DNA from: a virus
Reading direction: 5' to 3' (one strand)
IMG/VR virus record: IMGVR_UViG_3300018080_000015
Location: 1 to 64,000 of that record
Length of the DNA: 64,000 nucleotides
Each line of letters opens with the position of its first letter. Within the stretch, counting starts at the first letter, position 1. The position numbers were made by a program, and so were the translations under genes. Of the stretch, positions 41,800 to 50,042 are shown piece after piece. The notes under the pieces are model-generated. The model worked only from the letters and a program-made list of their open reading frames with translations. It ran no database searches and was not told where the DNA came from.

Positions 41800-42300
41800 T
41801 CAGCTCCTCCAGACGCGCCATTCGGCCTCGAAGATCAGGTTGGCTGCGACGGTCGCGTGGCTGTTTGAAAAGGTGATCTCCAGGTTGGAGCCGTTGATGC
41901 GGCACGAGTCGATCCTAACTGGCGTGGCCGTGCCGCCCCCGCCGCCCCCGAAGTACCGCTCAGAAAGAAACGCGTCGTCCGAGTAGGAATACCAACTGTG
42001 CCGCCACACGGTGACGGTGTACGGAAGGCCACTGGGGTAGGATGGGATCGTGGTCCAGGCGAGTTTGGTTGCCTGACTCACCGCGTCGTCCGCGTCGTCC
42101 GTGAACAGGATTCCTGCGGTCACTCGTCGACGGCTAGTCAGAGACACTGTGTTCGGGAGGCCGAGAAACAGCATCCCGATGTTGTAGTCGCTACGGTCGA
42201 GCGAGACCTGGATGGTTTTGGTGCCTGCGGCCGGAATACTGTCCGAGATGGACGCGCGCCCACGTTGGAATGACAGTGCTTGGTATTCCGACTTTGCCAT
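41800..42300 (-). CDS. virion-region protein, tandem paralogue B
   Basis: 166 residues and the tandem relative of the gene at 41289. It carries a run of glycines (FGGGGGG) that the other copy lacks. Start overlaps the previous stop by one base. Function unknown; likely a small virion surface protein. Confidence 0.6.
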   Translation of the reverse strand: MAKSEYQALSFQRGRASISDSIPAAGTKTIQVSLDRSDYNIGMLFLGLPNTVSLTSRRRVTAGILFTDDADDAVSQATKLAWTTIPSYPSGLPYTVTVWRHSWYSYSDDAFLSERYFGGGGGGTATPVRIDSCRINGSNLEITFSNSHATVAANLIFEAEWRVWRS

Positions 42301-42638
42301 CAGCCATTGATGATGTTGCGGAGCTTGTTTCTGCAGTTCTCGAGGGGATCGAGACAGCGGTGCACGCCCGCCACAAGGGCCTCTTGGATGTCCCCCACGG
42401 CGTCACTGTACTTGTACTTGCCGTGAGTCTTCTTCCTGAAAACCCCCCTGTAACTCCACGTCTCGTTTTCGGCATCCCAGATCGCTCGTACGCCCACGAT
42501 CCCCAGTTTGGTCTTGGACAACACGAGCACATCGTCTGAGCCGCGCTTGGGAAGAGACACGGTCTTCTTCCCAGGCAACTGCCCGCCGAAGACGTTGAGG
42601 ATTGCCGCGGACACTGCGATCTGTTCTGGGCTGAACAT
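42300..42638 (-). CDS. hypothetical protein behind 66-bp repeat leader
   Basis: 112 residues beginning MFSPEQIAVSAA. Its start codon lies inside the 66-bp repeat (42631-42696), which supplies its ribosome site and probably its promoter. The product is mixed alpha/beta with three cysteines near the C-terminus. No family was recognised. Confidence 0.6.
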   Translation of the reverse strand: MFSPEQIAVSAAILNVFGGQLPGKKTVSLPKRGSDDVLVLSKTKLGIVGVRAIWDAENETWSYRGVFRKKTHGKYKYSDAVGDIQEALVAGVHRCLDPLENCRNKLRNIING

Positions 42639-42696
42639 AGACGCCTCGGATCGATTGATCTGGTGAACCTCGAGGTCTTCTGGATCAGTTGGTGTG
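42631..42696 (-). repeat. 66-bp repeat, copy 2 (leader and start of 112-residue gene)
   Basis: Inverted match to 16090-16155 with two differences (one C/T in each end third). Here the ATG of the block opens a long reading frame. The 94-base gap before the lipoprotein gene is otherwise empty. Two near-identical copies 26.5 kb apart in opposite orientation suggest a mobile leader, regulatory site or recombination point. Confidence 0.85.
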
Positions 42697-42732
42697 CTCC
42701 GAGCTCGAGCTCGGACAGATCAAACGATCTGC

Positions 42733-43113
42733 TTACGTGTCGGGCTCGGGAGCTGACGGGCAGATCGAAGGATCTCCGATGGCGAGATAATCGAACTGGC
42801 CAACCGCCTCGATGGAGATGATGAGCAACAGGCAATGAACGGGCTCTTCCTTCTCGAGGTCGAGCGCAGTGTAGCGTGTCGTGATCTCCGTCGGGATGCC
42901 AAAGAGCTGAAGCTGTGATGTCGCCTCGATGTCGACTTGGTAGCCAGTCGTCTCGTCGGCGAATCGGGTGTTGAGCTCCACGTCCTGGAACTTCACGAAG
43001 AGCTCCGGATCGAGGTTGGCGTTACCCTGCGGACCACACCCGGCGAGCAACACGATCGCGAGGAACAGCGTGACAATTGCGATGTAGTAGAGAATGTTTG
43101 GCCTCCAGAACAT
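42733..43113 (-). CDS. phage lipoprotein
   Basis: 126 residues. The N-terminus (ILYYIAIVTLFLAIVLLAGC) is a hydrophobic signal ending in the lipobox LAGC, so C26 should be lipidated and the rest displayed in the periplasm or on the outer membrane. The mature part is acidic and beta-rich with two cysteines. Candidate roles are superinfection exclusion or an outer-membrane spanin-like partner; sequence alone does not decide. The position amid virion genes is unusual. Confidence 0.7.
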   Translation of the reverse strand: MFWRPNILYYIAIVTLFLAIVLLAGCGPQGNANLDPELFVKFQDVELNTRFADETTGYQVDIEATSQLQLFGIPTEITTRYTALDLEKEEPVHCLLLIISIEAVGQFDYLAIGDPSICPSAPEPDT

Positions 43114-43122
43114 GTGATCCTC

Positions 43123-43704
43123 CTACGGTCGTTTCGGGATGATGTCCATATCGACATCTGCGCTCGACGCTCGGAAAGCAATCTTTGGGTAGGTACTGGG
43201 AGACGGGTTGCGGATGTAAACGAGCTCGTCTGCGATGAGCACAGCGTCATTCTCGTCGCCGTTGTCACCGACAGCCGAAACGGCCGCGGCATCGCCCGTA
43301 TCCCCACCCGCAAGACCTGTGGTGGTCTCGTTGACGGTCTCCACTTGGAACGGCCCGCCTGAAGTGACCACGATGCGCGTGTGCGTCGCATCGATCGCCT
43401 CCAGGATGAGGCCGACAGCGCTCGAGGTGAGCCCGCGCAGGTAGTTCCCGACTGCGAAGAGCCCGTCATCGCCGGCTATCGCGCCGTGAGTCAGAACCAC
43501 ATCGGTGAAGCACCGAACCTCAGACGGATCCAGTGCAGCGCCGCCGATGCGCACATGGCACTCTTCTGTCGGCCGCACGCGGATGTGCGTCTTGTTCGTA
43601 TCCGGCCAGTCGATCACAAGGCCGTCGGTCTTTGAGATGCCGGTGTGGCGCTGACAGGCCTGCTGGCTTTCGAGCGGCTCAACGATTTCTGCTATTTCGG
43701 CCAC
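43123..43704 (-). CDS. virion structural protein, 193 residues
   Basis: Beta-rich, acidic, Gly/Ala-rich; low-complexity loop GGDTGDAAAVSAVGDNGDE. Lies between neck genes and the lipoprotein. Could be a decoration or collar protein. No family was recognised. Confidence 0.5.
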   Translation of the reverse strand: MAEIAEIVEPLESQQACQRHTGISKTDGLVIDWPDTNKTHIRVRPTEECHVRIGGAALDPSEVRCFTDVVLTHGAIAGDDGLFAVGNYLRGLTSSAVGLILEAIDATHTRIVVTSGGPFQVETVNETTTGLAGGDTGDAAAVSAVGDNGDENDAVLIADELVYIRNPSPSTYPKIAFRASSADVDMDIIPKRP

Positions 43705-43713
43705 GACTGACTC

Positions 43714-44391
43714 CTACTCTTCTGTCAGGTCTACGACGTCGAGCACGTCACCGTCCAGGTTCTCAATCTGCGTGCGGATGAGCTTGCAAGTCTTTCCTTC
43801 GTACTGCTGCGAGCTCGCCGGCATGAGACGGGTCTGACCCTGCACCCGGTACACGGTCCGGAAATAGCGGGACTTCACCTCGTCCTGTCTGTCTGACATC
43901 CGACCCGCCCCTTGAAACACAAAGCGTACAGGAAAAGATATGGCTCCGATAGTGCTTCCGAGAGGCGCCGCGTCGATCACAGTGTCGTACACCGGACCGA
44001 AGTATCGGTCGATTTCTACTTCGATCTGCGTGAGCCATGTGTCGTGTGGGCTCCGTATGTCGAGCTGCCACTCGAGGTCGACGGGCCGGGGATAGGGAGC
44101 CTGAATCGCATTCTCGTTTGTTGGCACGTCGAGGTGATCCCAGATGCGAGCTCCGGTCGCGAGCGGGCGCGTCGTAGAGATCTCCGGTCGGTTCATGCGC
44201 TGGACGGCGCAAAAGGGGCGCGTGATTTGAGGCGCATCGAGGAGCTGCAGGTACTCACTCGCTCCGTAGCGCACGACGGTCATGGAGCTGTCTGGGGTGT
44301 AGCCGTTGTAAGTGTCCAGCGAGAACGACTCCTGGTAGACCGGTAGGGTGTCGAGGAGCTCAAACAGCTTGATTTCCGTCGCTAAGATCAT
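43714..44391 (-). CDS. neck/connector-region protein, 225 residues
   Basis: Alpha/beta protein in the head-tail joining cluster. It shares four bases with its upstream neighbour (ATGA). The pattern LEWQLDIRSPHDTWL with a later beta region could fit a tail terminator or neck protein, but no motif is decisive. Confidence 0.5.
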   Translation of the reverse strand: MILATEIKLFELLDTLPVYQESFSLDTYNGYTPDSSMTVVRYGASEYLQLLDAPQITRPFCAVQRMNRPEISTTRPLATGARIWDHLDVPTNENAIQAPYPRPVDLEWQLDIRSPHDTWLTQIEVEIDRYFGPVYDTVIDAAPLGSTIGAISFPVRFVFQGAGRMSDRQDEVKSRYFRTVYRVQGQTRLMPASSQQYEGKTCKLIRTQIENLDGDVLDVVDLTEE

Positions 44392-44837
44392 TCGGGTACT
44401 TGCGTCCGTCGGGTCAAGTCGAGCCTGGTTGTGAACGTCTCGTGGCCCATCCCAAGCGCTCTGGTGTGTCCAAGGATGGTGTGCGGGACGGAGTCGACGG
44501 TGATCAGATCTCGGTTGGTGATCGAGTTGCTATCAAAGTCGGACGTGAGCACCCAGATAACGCGCGTCGAGCGCTCGTCTACGCCCCACGCTCTCTTTTC
44601 TTCTGGGGTGGGATCCGTGACAACGAGTGCGTCGAGCGGGGTCGCAGTGTCGTGGTTGGGCTTCGCGTCCCCCATCGCTCGGATGACCTCAGCGTTCCCC
44701 AGGTACTTACGAAGCCGCACGTCATAGCCTACTTCACCATCCGCAGCACACTCGCTGTTGATGAGCTTCTTGAAGGCGCACGCTTTCATCTGGTTGTGGA
44801 TGGCGCGCATTCGGTGCGTGATGTAGGGCGCTGGCAT
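44388..44837 (-). CDS. neck-region protein, 149 residues
   Basis: Small basic protein with the short-beta pattern RVIWVLTSDFDSNSITNRDLITVD, reminiscent of head completion or head-closure proteins. Located between two other neck genes. Weak assignment. Confidence 0.5.
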   Translation of the reverse strand: MPAPYITHRMRAIHNQMKACAFKKLINSECAADGEVGYDVRLRKYLGNAEVIRAMGDAKPNHDTATPLDALVVTDPTPEEKRAWGVDERSTRVIWVLTSDFDSNSITNRDLITVDSVPHTILGHTRALGMGHETFTTRLDLTRRTQVPE

Positions 44838-44841
44838 GGCT

Positions 44842-45540
44842 CTATCCTATGTGGATGGATTGACCGCGCCCGCTCTTCGACTCAGCCAGTTCGACCTCAC
44901 GGGTGAACATGGTCTTCAACGTGTCCACCTGGATCGCAACTGACGAGCCTCCGATGGAGACGCTCGGGTGTCGACCCAGTTCTTCGACAATGGCACGGGA
45001 GAGGTACGCCGCAAACAAGTGGCGCAGTGCCTGACGGTACTTCCGCGGGACGGCGTCGAACTGAGCAGCCGTATCGAGCGTCCACATGTCGTGCGTCTTT
45101 AGGTAGAGCGTGCGCCCGGTTTCTGGCGTCGGAAGCACCTGCACCTTGTCGCCTGTGATCATGACCGAATCAATGCGGTAGCGCTCGAGGCGCTTCTGTG
45201 CAACTTCGGCCGCGACTTGCCCGCCGTGCAGGCCTTCGTAGTAGCCAAGCTCGGCGATGGAGTAGTCAGCACCGAGTAGGTTGGAGCCTGTGTGTATGGT
45301 CTGCCCGTCTACGGGACTCCAGTCCGTGACGTGCATGATCCCGGTGTCCGGGAAGTCATAGAGCGTCTGTCCCGCCACGAGTTGGAGCGTATGCTCTCCC
45401 AGCTGCGGATTCAGACGCGAAAAGTGCTCCACCACATCGTCCAGCACAAGGCTTCGGATCTCATCGTCCGTTATCGCAAGGTCGCAGACGCGGCCCACGA
45501 TGACACGGGCGTATTTCAGGAGATCCGAAAGGAACGACAT
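44842..45540 (-). CDS. probable head-tail adaptor protein, 232 residues
   Basis: Helical N- and C-termini flank a beta core; FDAVPRKYRQALRHLFAAYL is a helix typical of phage adaptor (gp6-like or gp13-like) proteins. It follows the capsid genes in transcription order, where adaptors are found. Name inferred from position and general shape. Confidence 0.5.
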   Translation of the reverse strand: MSFLSDLLKYARVIVGRVCDLAITDDEIRSLVLDDVVEHFSRLNPQLGEHTLQLVAGQTLYDFPDTGIMHVTDWSPVDGQTIHTGSNLLGADYSIAELGYYEGLHGGQVAAEVAQKRLERYRIDSVMITGDKVQVLPTPETGRTLYLKTHDMWTLDTAAQFDAVPRKYRQALRHLFAAYLSRAIVEELGRHPSVSIGGSSVAIQVDTLKTMFTREVELAESKSGRGQSIHIG

Positions 45541-45546
45541 AGCGGA

Positions 45547-46137
45547 TTAGATCGAGGAGTGCCCTGGGATGATGATCGTCTTGCCCCTCGGGTCTCCCCG
45601 GAAGGCGATCAGTACGCGAGGGCGCAGCCGACCCCAGTTGGGAAAGAGCTTCTTCGAACAGATGGCGCCGCGAGGAATCTCGTAGGTCATCTGATCCGCA
45701 CCCTCGAGCAGGACACTCTTCGCCCGGTTGTTGATGTTGATCAGGCACTCGTCGCGCTCGACCTTGTATGGCTTCCGACCAGAGAGCTTTTTCACGATCG
45801 GCCACTGAGCGGCAACCTCTTCCTCTGTAGCTCGAGCGAGAGCGCGACGTGCGAGCTCTTTCGACGCAGCCACATCCTCGGCGGCCTTGCGCTTGGCCTT
45901 TTCGACCGCGAGCTGCTTCTTGAGCTTTGCGATCTCTTTCTGGACCGCGGCGGAAGCTTCTTCGTCGGCCTCGGCCTCAGCAGAGGCAGCAGCCTCCTCT
46001 TTGGTCTCGGCTTTCTTCGCCGTGCTGGCCCTGTCCTCGAGAGCGGCCTCGAGTTCGGTGTCTTCTGCCTTGGTCTTCTTGGTCGTTTTCTTCGTCTTCT
46101 TTGACGAAGCCTTCTTTGTGCTGGTCTTCTTCGCCAT
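45547..46137 (-). CDS. histone H1-like basic-tail protein, 196 residues
   Basis: Residues 1-25 are almost all Lys, Thr, Ser and Ala (MAKKTSTKKASSKKTKKTTK), like histone H1 tails. Residues 25-110 are an Ala/Glu/Lys coiled coil, and the last 80 form a compact mixed domain with IPRGAICSKKLFPNWGRLRP. It lies directly after the major capsid gene, separated by a terminator-like hairpin. It could be a DNA-binding head protein or neck factor. Function is unknown. Confidence 0.6.
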   Translation of the reverse strand: MAKKTSTKKASSKKTKKTTKKTKAEDTELEAALEDRASTAKKAETKEEAAASAEAEADEEASAAVQKEIAKLKKQLAVEKAKRKAAEDVAASKELARRALARATEEEVAAQWPIVKKLSGRKPYKVERDECLININNRAKSVLLEGADQMTYEIPRGAICSKKLFPNWGRLRPRVLIAFRGDPRGKTIIIPGHSSI

Positions 46138-46163
46138 GGTTTTTTCCTTCGGTCCCGTGTTGG

Positions 46164-46198
46164 AAAAACTGAGAGGCAGCGGTCCCGAGCCGCCTCAG
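46164..46198 (-). terminator. terminator-like hairpin after the major capsid gene
   Basis: In the leftward direction the transcript folds as CTGAGGCGG paired with CCG...CCT...TCAG (bulged), immediately followed by TTTTT (46168-46164). This is the layout of a rho-independent terminator with an imperfect stem. It would set capsid protein output apart from the neck genes downstream. Confidence 0.6.
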
Positions 46199-46202
46199 AC
46201 TG

Positions 46203-47801
46203 CTACGTGGTCACCGCCATCGTGGCGAACTGGGTATCATCAATCATGCGACGGCCAACTCGCGCCTGCGCCGCCTGTCCGCTCTCCAGGTTGAGGGTCT
46301 GGTTCCAGACTCTCGGGGTGATGAAGAACGGCATGAAGATGGTGATCACGTAGTTGCTGCGGAACGGATTGATCGCCGGCCACCCGAAGAAGCCCTGGGT
46401 GTCCGCAAGCCGCGGGCTCTGGTAGACGGTCCACCGGTCGCCGATGGTGCCGAGCAGAACGCGCTGCTGGATCTGCGCCCGAGTGTTGCTCTCGAGTCCA
46501 GCCTGCGCCTGCGGCGCCGCGGTGAACTCCTCGAGCTTCATCAGACGTGTGGTGATGCCCACGCCACCGACGAAGTAGGTCGGCCACTGTCGATGCGTCG
46601 CAAAGAGGCTCTGCGAGGCTTCGATCATCTTGTGGTAGATCTTCTTGTCGTAGAAGTGACGCGCCTGGGACGTGGTGTCGCCGGGGAGGTAGCCGGAGGC
46701 GTCGAAGATCGCCTGGGTGCCACCGGCCTGGTTGAGGACCTGAGTGAGCACTGCGGCGTCGAACGCCTGGTAGAGCTCTTCGGACAGCATAGCCGGGTTC
46801 TCGGCCATCATGTTCAGCCTGTAGTAGGCTGCCGCGTCCTGCTCCGACTTCAGGCTCCAGATGTGCGCGAGGGTCATCTCCTCGCCAGTCACGTCCAGGA
46901 GCTCCATGGTGTACGTGACCTTGTTGGCCGCGTCGCTCTCCTGGCGCACATCGTAGGTGCACTCGATGACTGCACCGTCGGCGGGGGCTACGACGAGCAG
47001 GATCTGGTCCACGCCGCCTGCGCCTGTCCCATCCCCGATGGTGTAGTCGGTGGTGAGCGTCTGCTCCACACCGTCGACGTACACCACGTGGTCGTAGGTC
47101 GGGTGCCGATCCAGATCGAAGTCGGTCTCGATCGCATCACCTTCGCCTACCTGCTCACCGTAGACGCGAGCGCCCGCGAAGTACGGATCGAAGTTGGAGC
47201 CTGCGTACGGATGAATCTCGGTGTCCGCGGTGGCTCCGCCGACGACAGTGGTGTCGTACTTGCGCTTGTAGAAGGGCACCTTGACGTCGGGCTGCGTGAC
47301 CGGAATGACCTGGAACAGGCTGCGGAACAGCATCGCGGGGATGAGCCGACGGGCCTGCGCCAGGGCGACGGTGACAAACGAAGCGATGTTGCTGGTGGAA
47401 GTGTTCTCCATCAGGAACTCGATCGGATGCTGGTTCACGATATGCGGAGCGATGTCAGCGTACTGCCGACGAATCTCGGTCCACACGTTGTCCAGAACGA
47501 TCTCGGCGCCGCGACGCAGCAGAGCGTTCTTTCGGCCTTTGTAGGCCTCCGAGGTGAAGAGTGGAGCCCAGAACTGACGACGGCGCTCGTTCTCGTAGAG
47601 ATACGCAGGCTGGTACTGGATCTCCCGCATCCGCTCGTCGAACTCGGACCCACGATCGACTGTCATGTTCGATAGCACGCTGCGCCCGATCTTTTCGCGG
47701 GTCTTGACGTCTGTGCTCTGCTGCTGGAAGGCGTTGAAGCTGTCTCCTTCGAAGAATGGCTTCAGACCTTCGATGTCCATGAGCAGGTTGTCTGCTGGCA
47801 T
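46203..47801 (-). CDS. major capsid protein
   Basis: 532 residues. The gene follows protease-scaffold in transcription and has its own strong leader (GGGAGG). HK97-fold features include a long N-arm, the E-loop-like FYKRKYDTTVVGG region, an inserted beta segment (about 235-310) and a C-terminal P-domain ending in NPFRSNYVITIFMPFFITP. The size fits T4 gp23-type proteins. It builds the icosahedral shell after protease cleavage. Confidence 0.82.
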   Translation of the reverse strand: MPADNLLMDIEGLKPFFEGDSFNAFQQQSTDVKTREKIGRSVLSNMTVDRGSEFDERMREIQYQPAYLYENERRRQFWAPLFTSEAYKGRKNALLRRGAEIVLDNVWTEIRRQYADIAPHIVNQHPIEFLMENTSTSNIASFVTVALAQARRLIPAMLFRSLFQVIPVTQPDVKVPFYKRKYDTTVVGGATADTEIHPYAGSNFDPYFAGARVYGEQVGEGDAIETDFDLDRHPTYDHVVYVDGVEQTLTTDYTIGDGTGAGGVDQILLVVAPADGAVIECTYDVRQESDAANKVTYTMELLDVTGEEMTLAHIWSLKSEQDAAAYYRLNMMAENPAMLSEELYQAFDAAVLTQVLNQAGGTQAIFDASGYLPGDTTSQARHFYDKKIYHKMIEASQSLFATHRQWPTYFVGGVGITTRLMKLEEFTAAPQAQAGLESNTRAQIQQRVLLGTIGDRWTVYQSPRLADTQGFFGWPAINPFRSNYVITIFMPFFITPRVWNQTLNLESGQAAQARVGRRMIDDTQFATMAVTT

Positions 47802-47842
47802 TTTGAACCTCCCTTTTGGGTCTTTTTCTCCTGGTAGGACAA

Positions 47843-47859
47843 GCCCCCTATTCGGGGGC
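47843..47859 (-). other. GC hairpin in the major capsid gene leader
   Basis: GCCCCC (47843-47848) and GGGGGC (47854-47859) pair around five bases. A second small stem CTGAG/CTCAG lies just upstream in the transcript. The leader then reads GACCCAAAAGGGAGG before the capsid start, echoing the CCCAAAA blocks seen before early genes. Probably an mRNA stabilising or processing structure. Confidence 0.5.
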
Positions 47860-47875
47860 AGGTCTGAGTCCGCTC

Positions 47876-48526
47876 TCAGCTGAAGTAGAGATCCTCAGCT
47901 TCAGTGTCGCCGACCTTCTCGGCGAGATCGATGCGCTGCTCTTCCTCAGCCCGCACCGGGTCAGCGACGCGCCCGTTGCCCGCGGCCTTCTCGGGATTCA
48001 GGTTGATATCGCGAGCGCGCTTGGTGATCGCACCGACGAAACCTTCGACGATACTGACCCGCGACTCCATCACTTCGTCGTCGACAGGGACGTTGCTCTC
48101 GGTGATCACGAGAGGGAGCATGATATCAGCGAACTTGCTGTGCTTGCTCGCCTTCAGCTTCTCGATGATGGAGTTGCGCATCTCGTTGAAGTGGTTGACC
48201 GTCTGAAGACGCTCAACCTGCTCGCGCAGTTCCATCACCTCGGGATCGACCTCCACGAAAGCCTCCGGATACTGCTCCTGGAGCGCTTCGATAGACCCAC
48301 CGAGCTCTTCGACCTGAGCGGCGAGCTCGGCCTTCTCGTTGGTGAGAGCCTCGATCTGCTCGGCCTGCTCCTCGACCAGTGTCGCGATGGAAGCAAGCTT
48401 CTCGGTCAGGTCTTCCCCTTCCTCGATAAGACTCGCTTCGACGGCGGCCTCGGTCAGCACCTCGAGCTTGAGTTCGGCGAGCGCCTCGGCGTGCTGCTCG
48501 CGCAGTTCTTTCAGTGTCAGTGGCAT
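47876..48526 (-). CDS. scaffold protein from internal in-frame start
   Basis: An in-frame ATG at 48526 (residue 503 of the fusion) is preceded by GGGAGGACATC, one of the best ribosome sites in the window. The 216-residue product MPLTLKELREQHAEALAEL... is mostly coiled coil, as in scaffolds, and would be made in excess over the protease. This is the lambda C/Nu3 arrangement. Confidence 0.7.
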   Translation of the reverse strand: MPLTLKELREQHAEALAELKLEVLTEAAVEASLIEEGEDLTEKLASIATLVEEQAEQIEALTNEKAELAAQVEELGGSIEALQEQYPEAFVEVDPEVMELREQVERLQTVNHFNEMRNSIIEKLKASKHSKFADIMLPLVITESNVPVDDEVMESRVSIVEGFVGAITKRARDINLNPEKAAGNGRVADPVRAEEEQRIDLAEKVGDTEAEDLYFS

Positions 48527-50032
48527 GATGTCCTCCCTGTTGGGGATTTGGTCCGAGGACTCTGAAAGAACGGGAGTGTTGTCTACCCCCTCGGACCTGG
48601 TTTCCTTTCTAGGATGAAAGATAGCGCCTTGTACACTCTGCCGTCCAGGGACATCATCCCATCCCTGAAACTGGAACTTCGAGATTACCAGAAACGGCTT
48701 GGGCGGTTGAAGGTTTTCTGGGATTTCGACTGCGCCGCTCGCGCGGAGACGGAGCCGCTCGGTTGCGCGCCGGGCCTGCTCGTCTGGGTGCATCCCGACT
48801 TCGCCGAATTGACTCTTGTAGTAGGTCTCTGCGCGGACCTTACCCCGGGTGCGCGAAGATGTGGGCAGCGCTCCGCCTGCGGCGAGCACGACTGCTGCGT
48901 TTTGCCCCTCGGGCATAGTGTTAAGGATGTCGCGTACGACACCGACCTGCCCTGTGCTCTCGTTGTACGTCACGTCGCGGATGAGCCCGGAGACGTCTGA
49001 CATCGCCGGCTCCTTCGGGATGGACGCCGGAGTCTTTCTCGCGGGATGTCCGCCGAGAGCAAATATCTCTCCACGATTCGCGGCTCTCGCTGCCTCACGC
49101 ACGGCGAGAGGCATGTCGGCAGCCTCATAGACGCGTTGGTTGCGGTTCTTCTTCCCTGCGACCTGAGCTTCCTTGTACGTGATCCGCGCGAGCACGCCAG
49201 GCGGAAGATTCTTGCGCTTCTTTTTCAGCTGAACTTTTCTCTGATGAAAAGGCTCGATGTTGTCAGAAGACGTGTTTTCCGTCGCTTCGACCACGTGACC
49301 GCAGTTAGGACACGTCGTCCCGGAAAACACCGTACCGCATTTCGGGCAGCGAATACTGCGCCGCCGTCCCGCCCCGTGCGGACCTTTTCCGTCCTGAAGC
49401 CCTCCTCCGCGCGGTGTTTTTCCACAAGGTCCGACAGCCTCACACCAAAGCTCGAAGAAAACCTCAAGCTCGGCAGCGGGCACGCCTTCTCCGAGGAGCT
49501 CAACGAAACCATCCCAGGCTTCGGAGCGCGTCTTCTCCCTCATCGACTTGAAGCACTTCATCTGCTTCGCACGCTCAAGAATGCACTGTCGAATCAGAGG
49601 CACTGACTCGCGGTGCTTCGTGGTTGAGCCGAGCCGTCCGAGAGCTGCACGCACGTGATCGCAATCGGGTACCGGGAAGGAGCGCTCTGGGCCACAGAAG
49701 GTTGCGGCCGGGAGAGCTTTGCGGGCCTTCGCAGTGAGAGCGCCCGAGCCGCTCTTCTTTTTGGAGAGCATCTCAGTCCACGACTCGTAGGCCTCGAACT
49801 CTTCCCAGTCGATGTCGTCCGGGTAATCATCCTCACAGCACAGCGGGGTGTCGGGGCCTTCGTGGAGCTGCTCTTCGAAGTCCTCAGCGAACTCGACCGT
49901 GAAGTCGCCGCCGCAGCTCTCCGTGAAGGTGACGTAGCCGTCTTCGTCCTGGTGCTTCTCGAGAATCTCCACCAGCTCCTCGAGAGAGTTGGTGGACTCG
50001 CACAAGACATCAAGATCTAGAACTCTAGGCAT
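47876..50032 (-). CDS. prohead protease-scaffold fusion with N-terminal DUF and zinc ribbon
   Basis: 718 residues with four parts. Residues 1-105 are acidic. Residues 105-160 (ALPAATFCGPERSFPVPDCDHVRAALGRLG) match the small motif common in phage DUF6582-like proteins. Residues 229-245 form a CxxC...CxxC zinc ribbon (CPKCGTVFSGTTCPNCG). Residues 280-400 resemble a prohead protease, with H329 in GGHP and Ser in TSSRTRG. From 503 the chain is a coiled-coil scaffold with a strong internal start. The protein shapes and then matures the capsid. Confidence 0.7.
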   Translation of the reverse strand: MPRVLDLDVLCESTNSLEELVEILEKHQDEDGYVTFTESCGGDFTVEFAEDFEEQLHEGPDTPLCCEDDYPDDIDWEEFEAYESWTEMLSKKKSGSGALTAKARKALPAATFCGPERSFPVPDCDHVRAALGRLGSTTKHRESVPLIRQCILERAKQMKCFKSMREKTRSEAWDGFVELLGEGVPAAELEVFFELWCEAVGPCGKTPRGGGLQDGKGPHGAGRRRSIRCPKCGTVFSGTTCPNCGHVVEATENTSSDNIEPFHQRKVQLKKKRKNLPPGVLARITYKEAQVAGKKNRNQRVYEAADMPLAVREAARAANRGEIFALGGHPARKTPASIPKEPAMSDVSGLIRDVTYNESTGQVGVVRDILNTMPEGQNAAVVLAAGGALPTSSRTRGKVRAETYYKSQFGEVGMHPDEQARRATERLRLRASGAVEIPENLQPPKPFLVISKFQFQGWDDVPGRQSVQGAIFHPRKETRSEGVDNTPVLSESSDQIPNREDIMPLTLKELREQHAEALAELKLEVLTEAAVEASLIEEGEDLTEKLASIATLVEEQAEQIEALTNEKAELAAQVEELGGSIEALQEQYPEAFVEVDPEVMELREQVERLQTVNHFNEMRNSIIEKLKASKHSKFADIMLPLVITESNVPVDDEVMESRVSIVEGFVGAITKRARDINLNPEKAAGNGRVADPVRAEEEQRIDLAEKVGDTEAEDLYFS

Positions 50033-50042
50033 GATCCTACTC

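Noticed and set aside
46593-47675. Plus-strand frame of 360 codons opposite the capsid gene
   Set aside because: High-GC third-position bias gives open antisense frames; no motif or ribosome site supports it.
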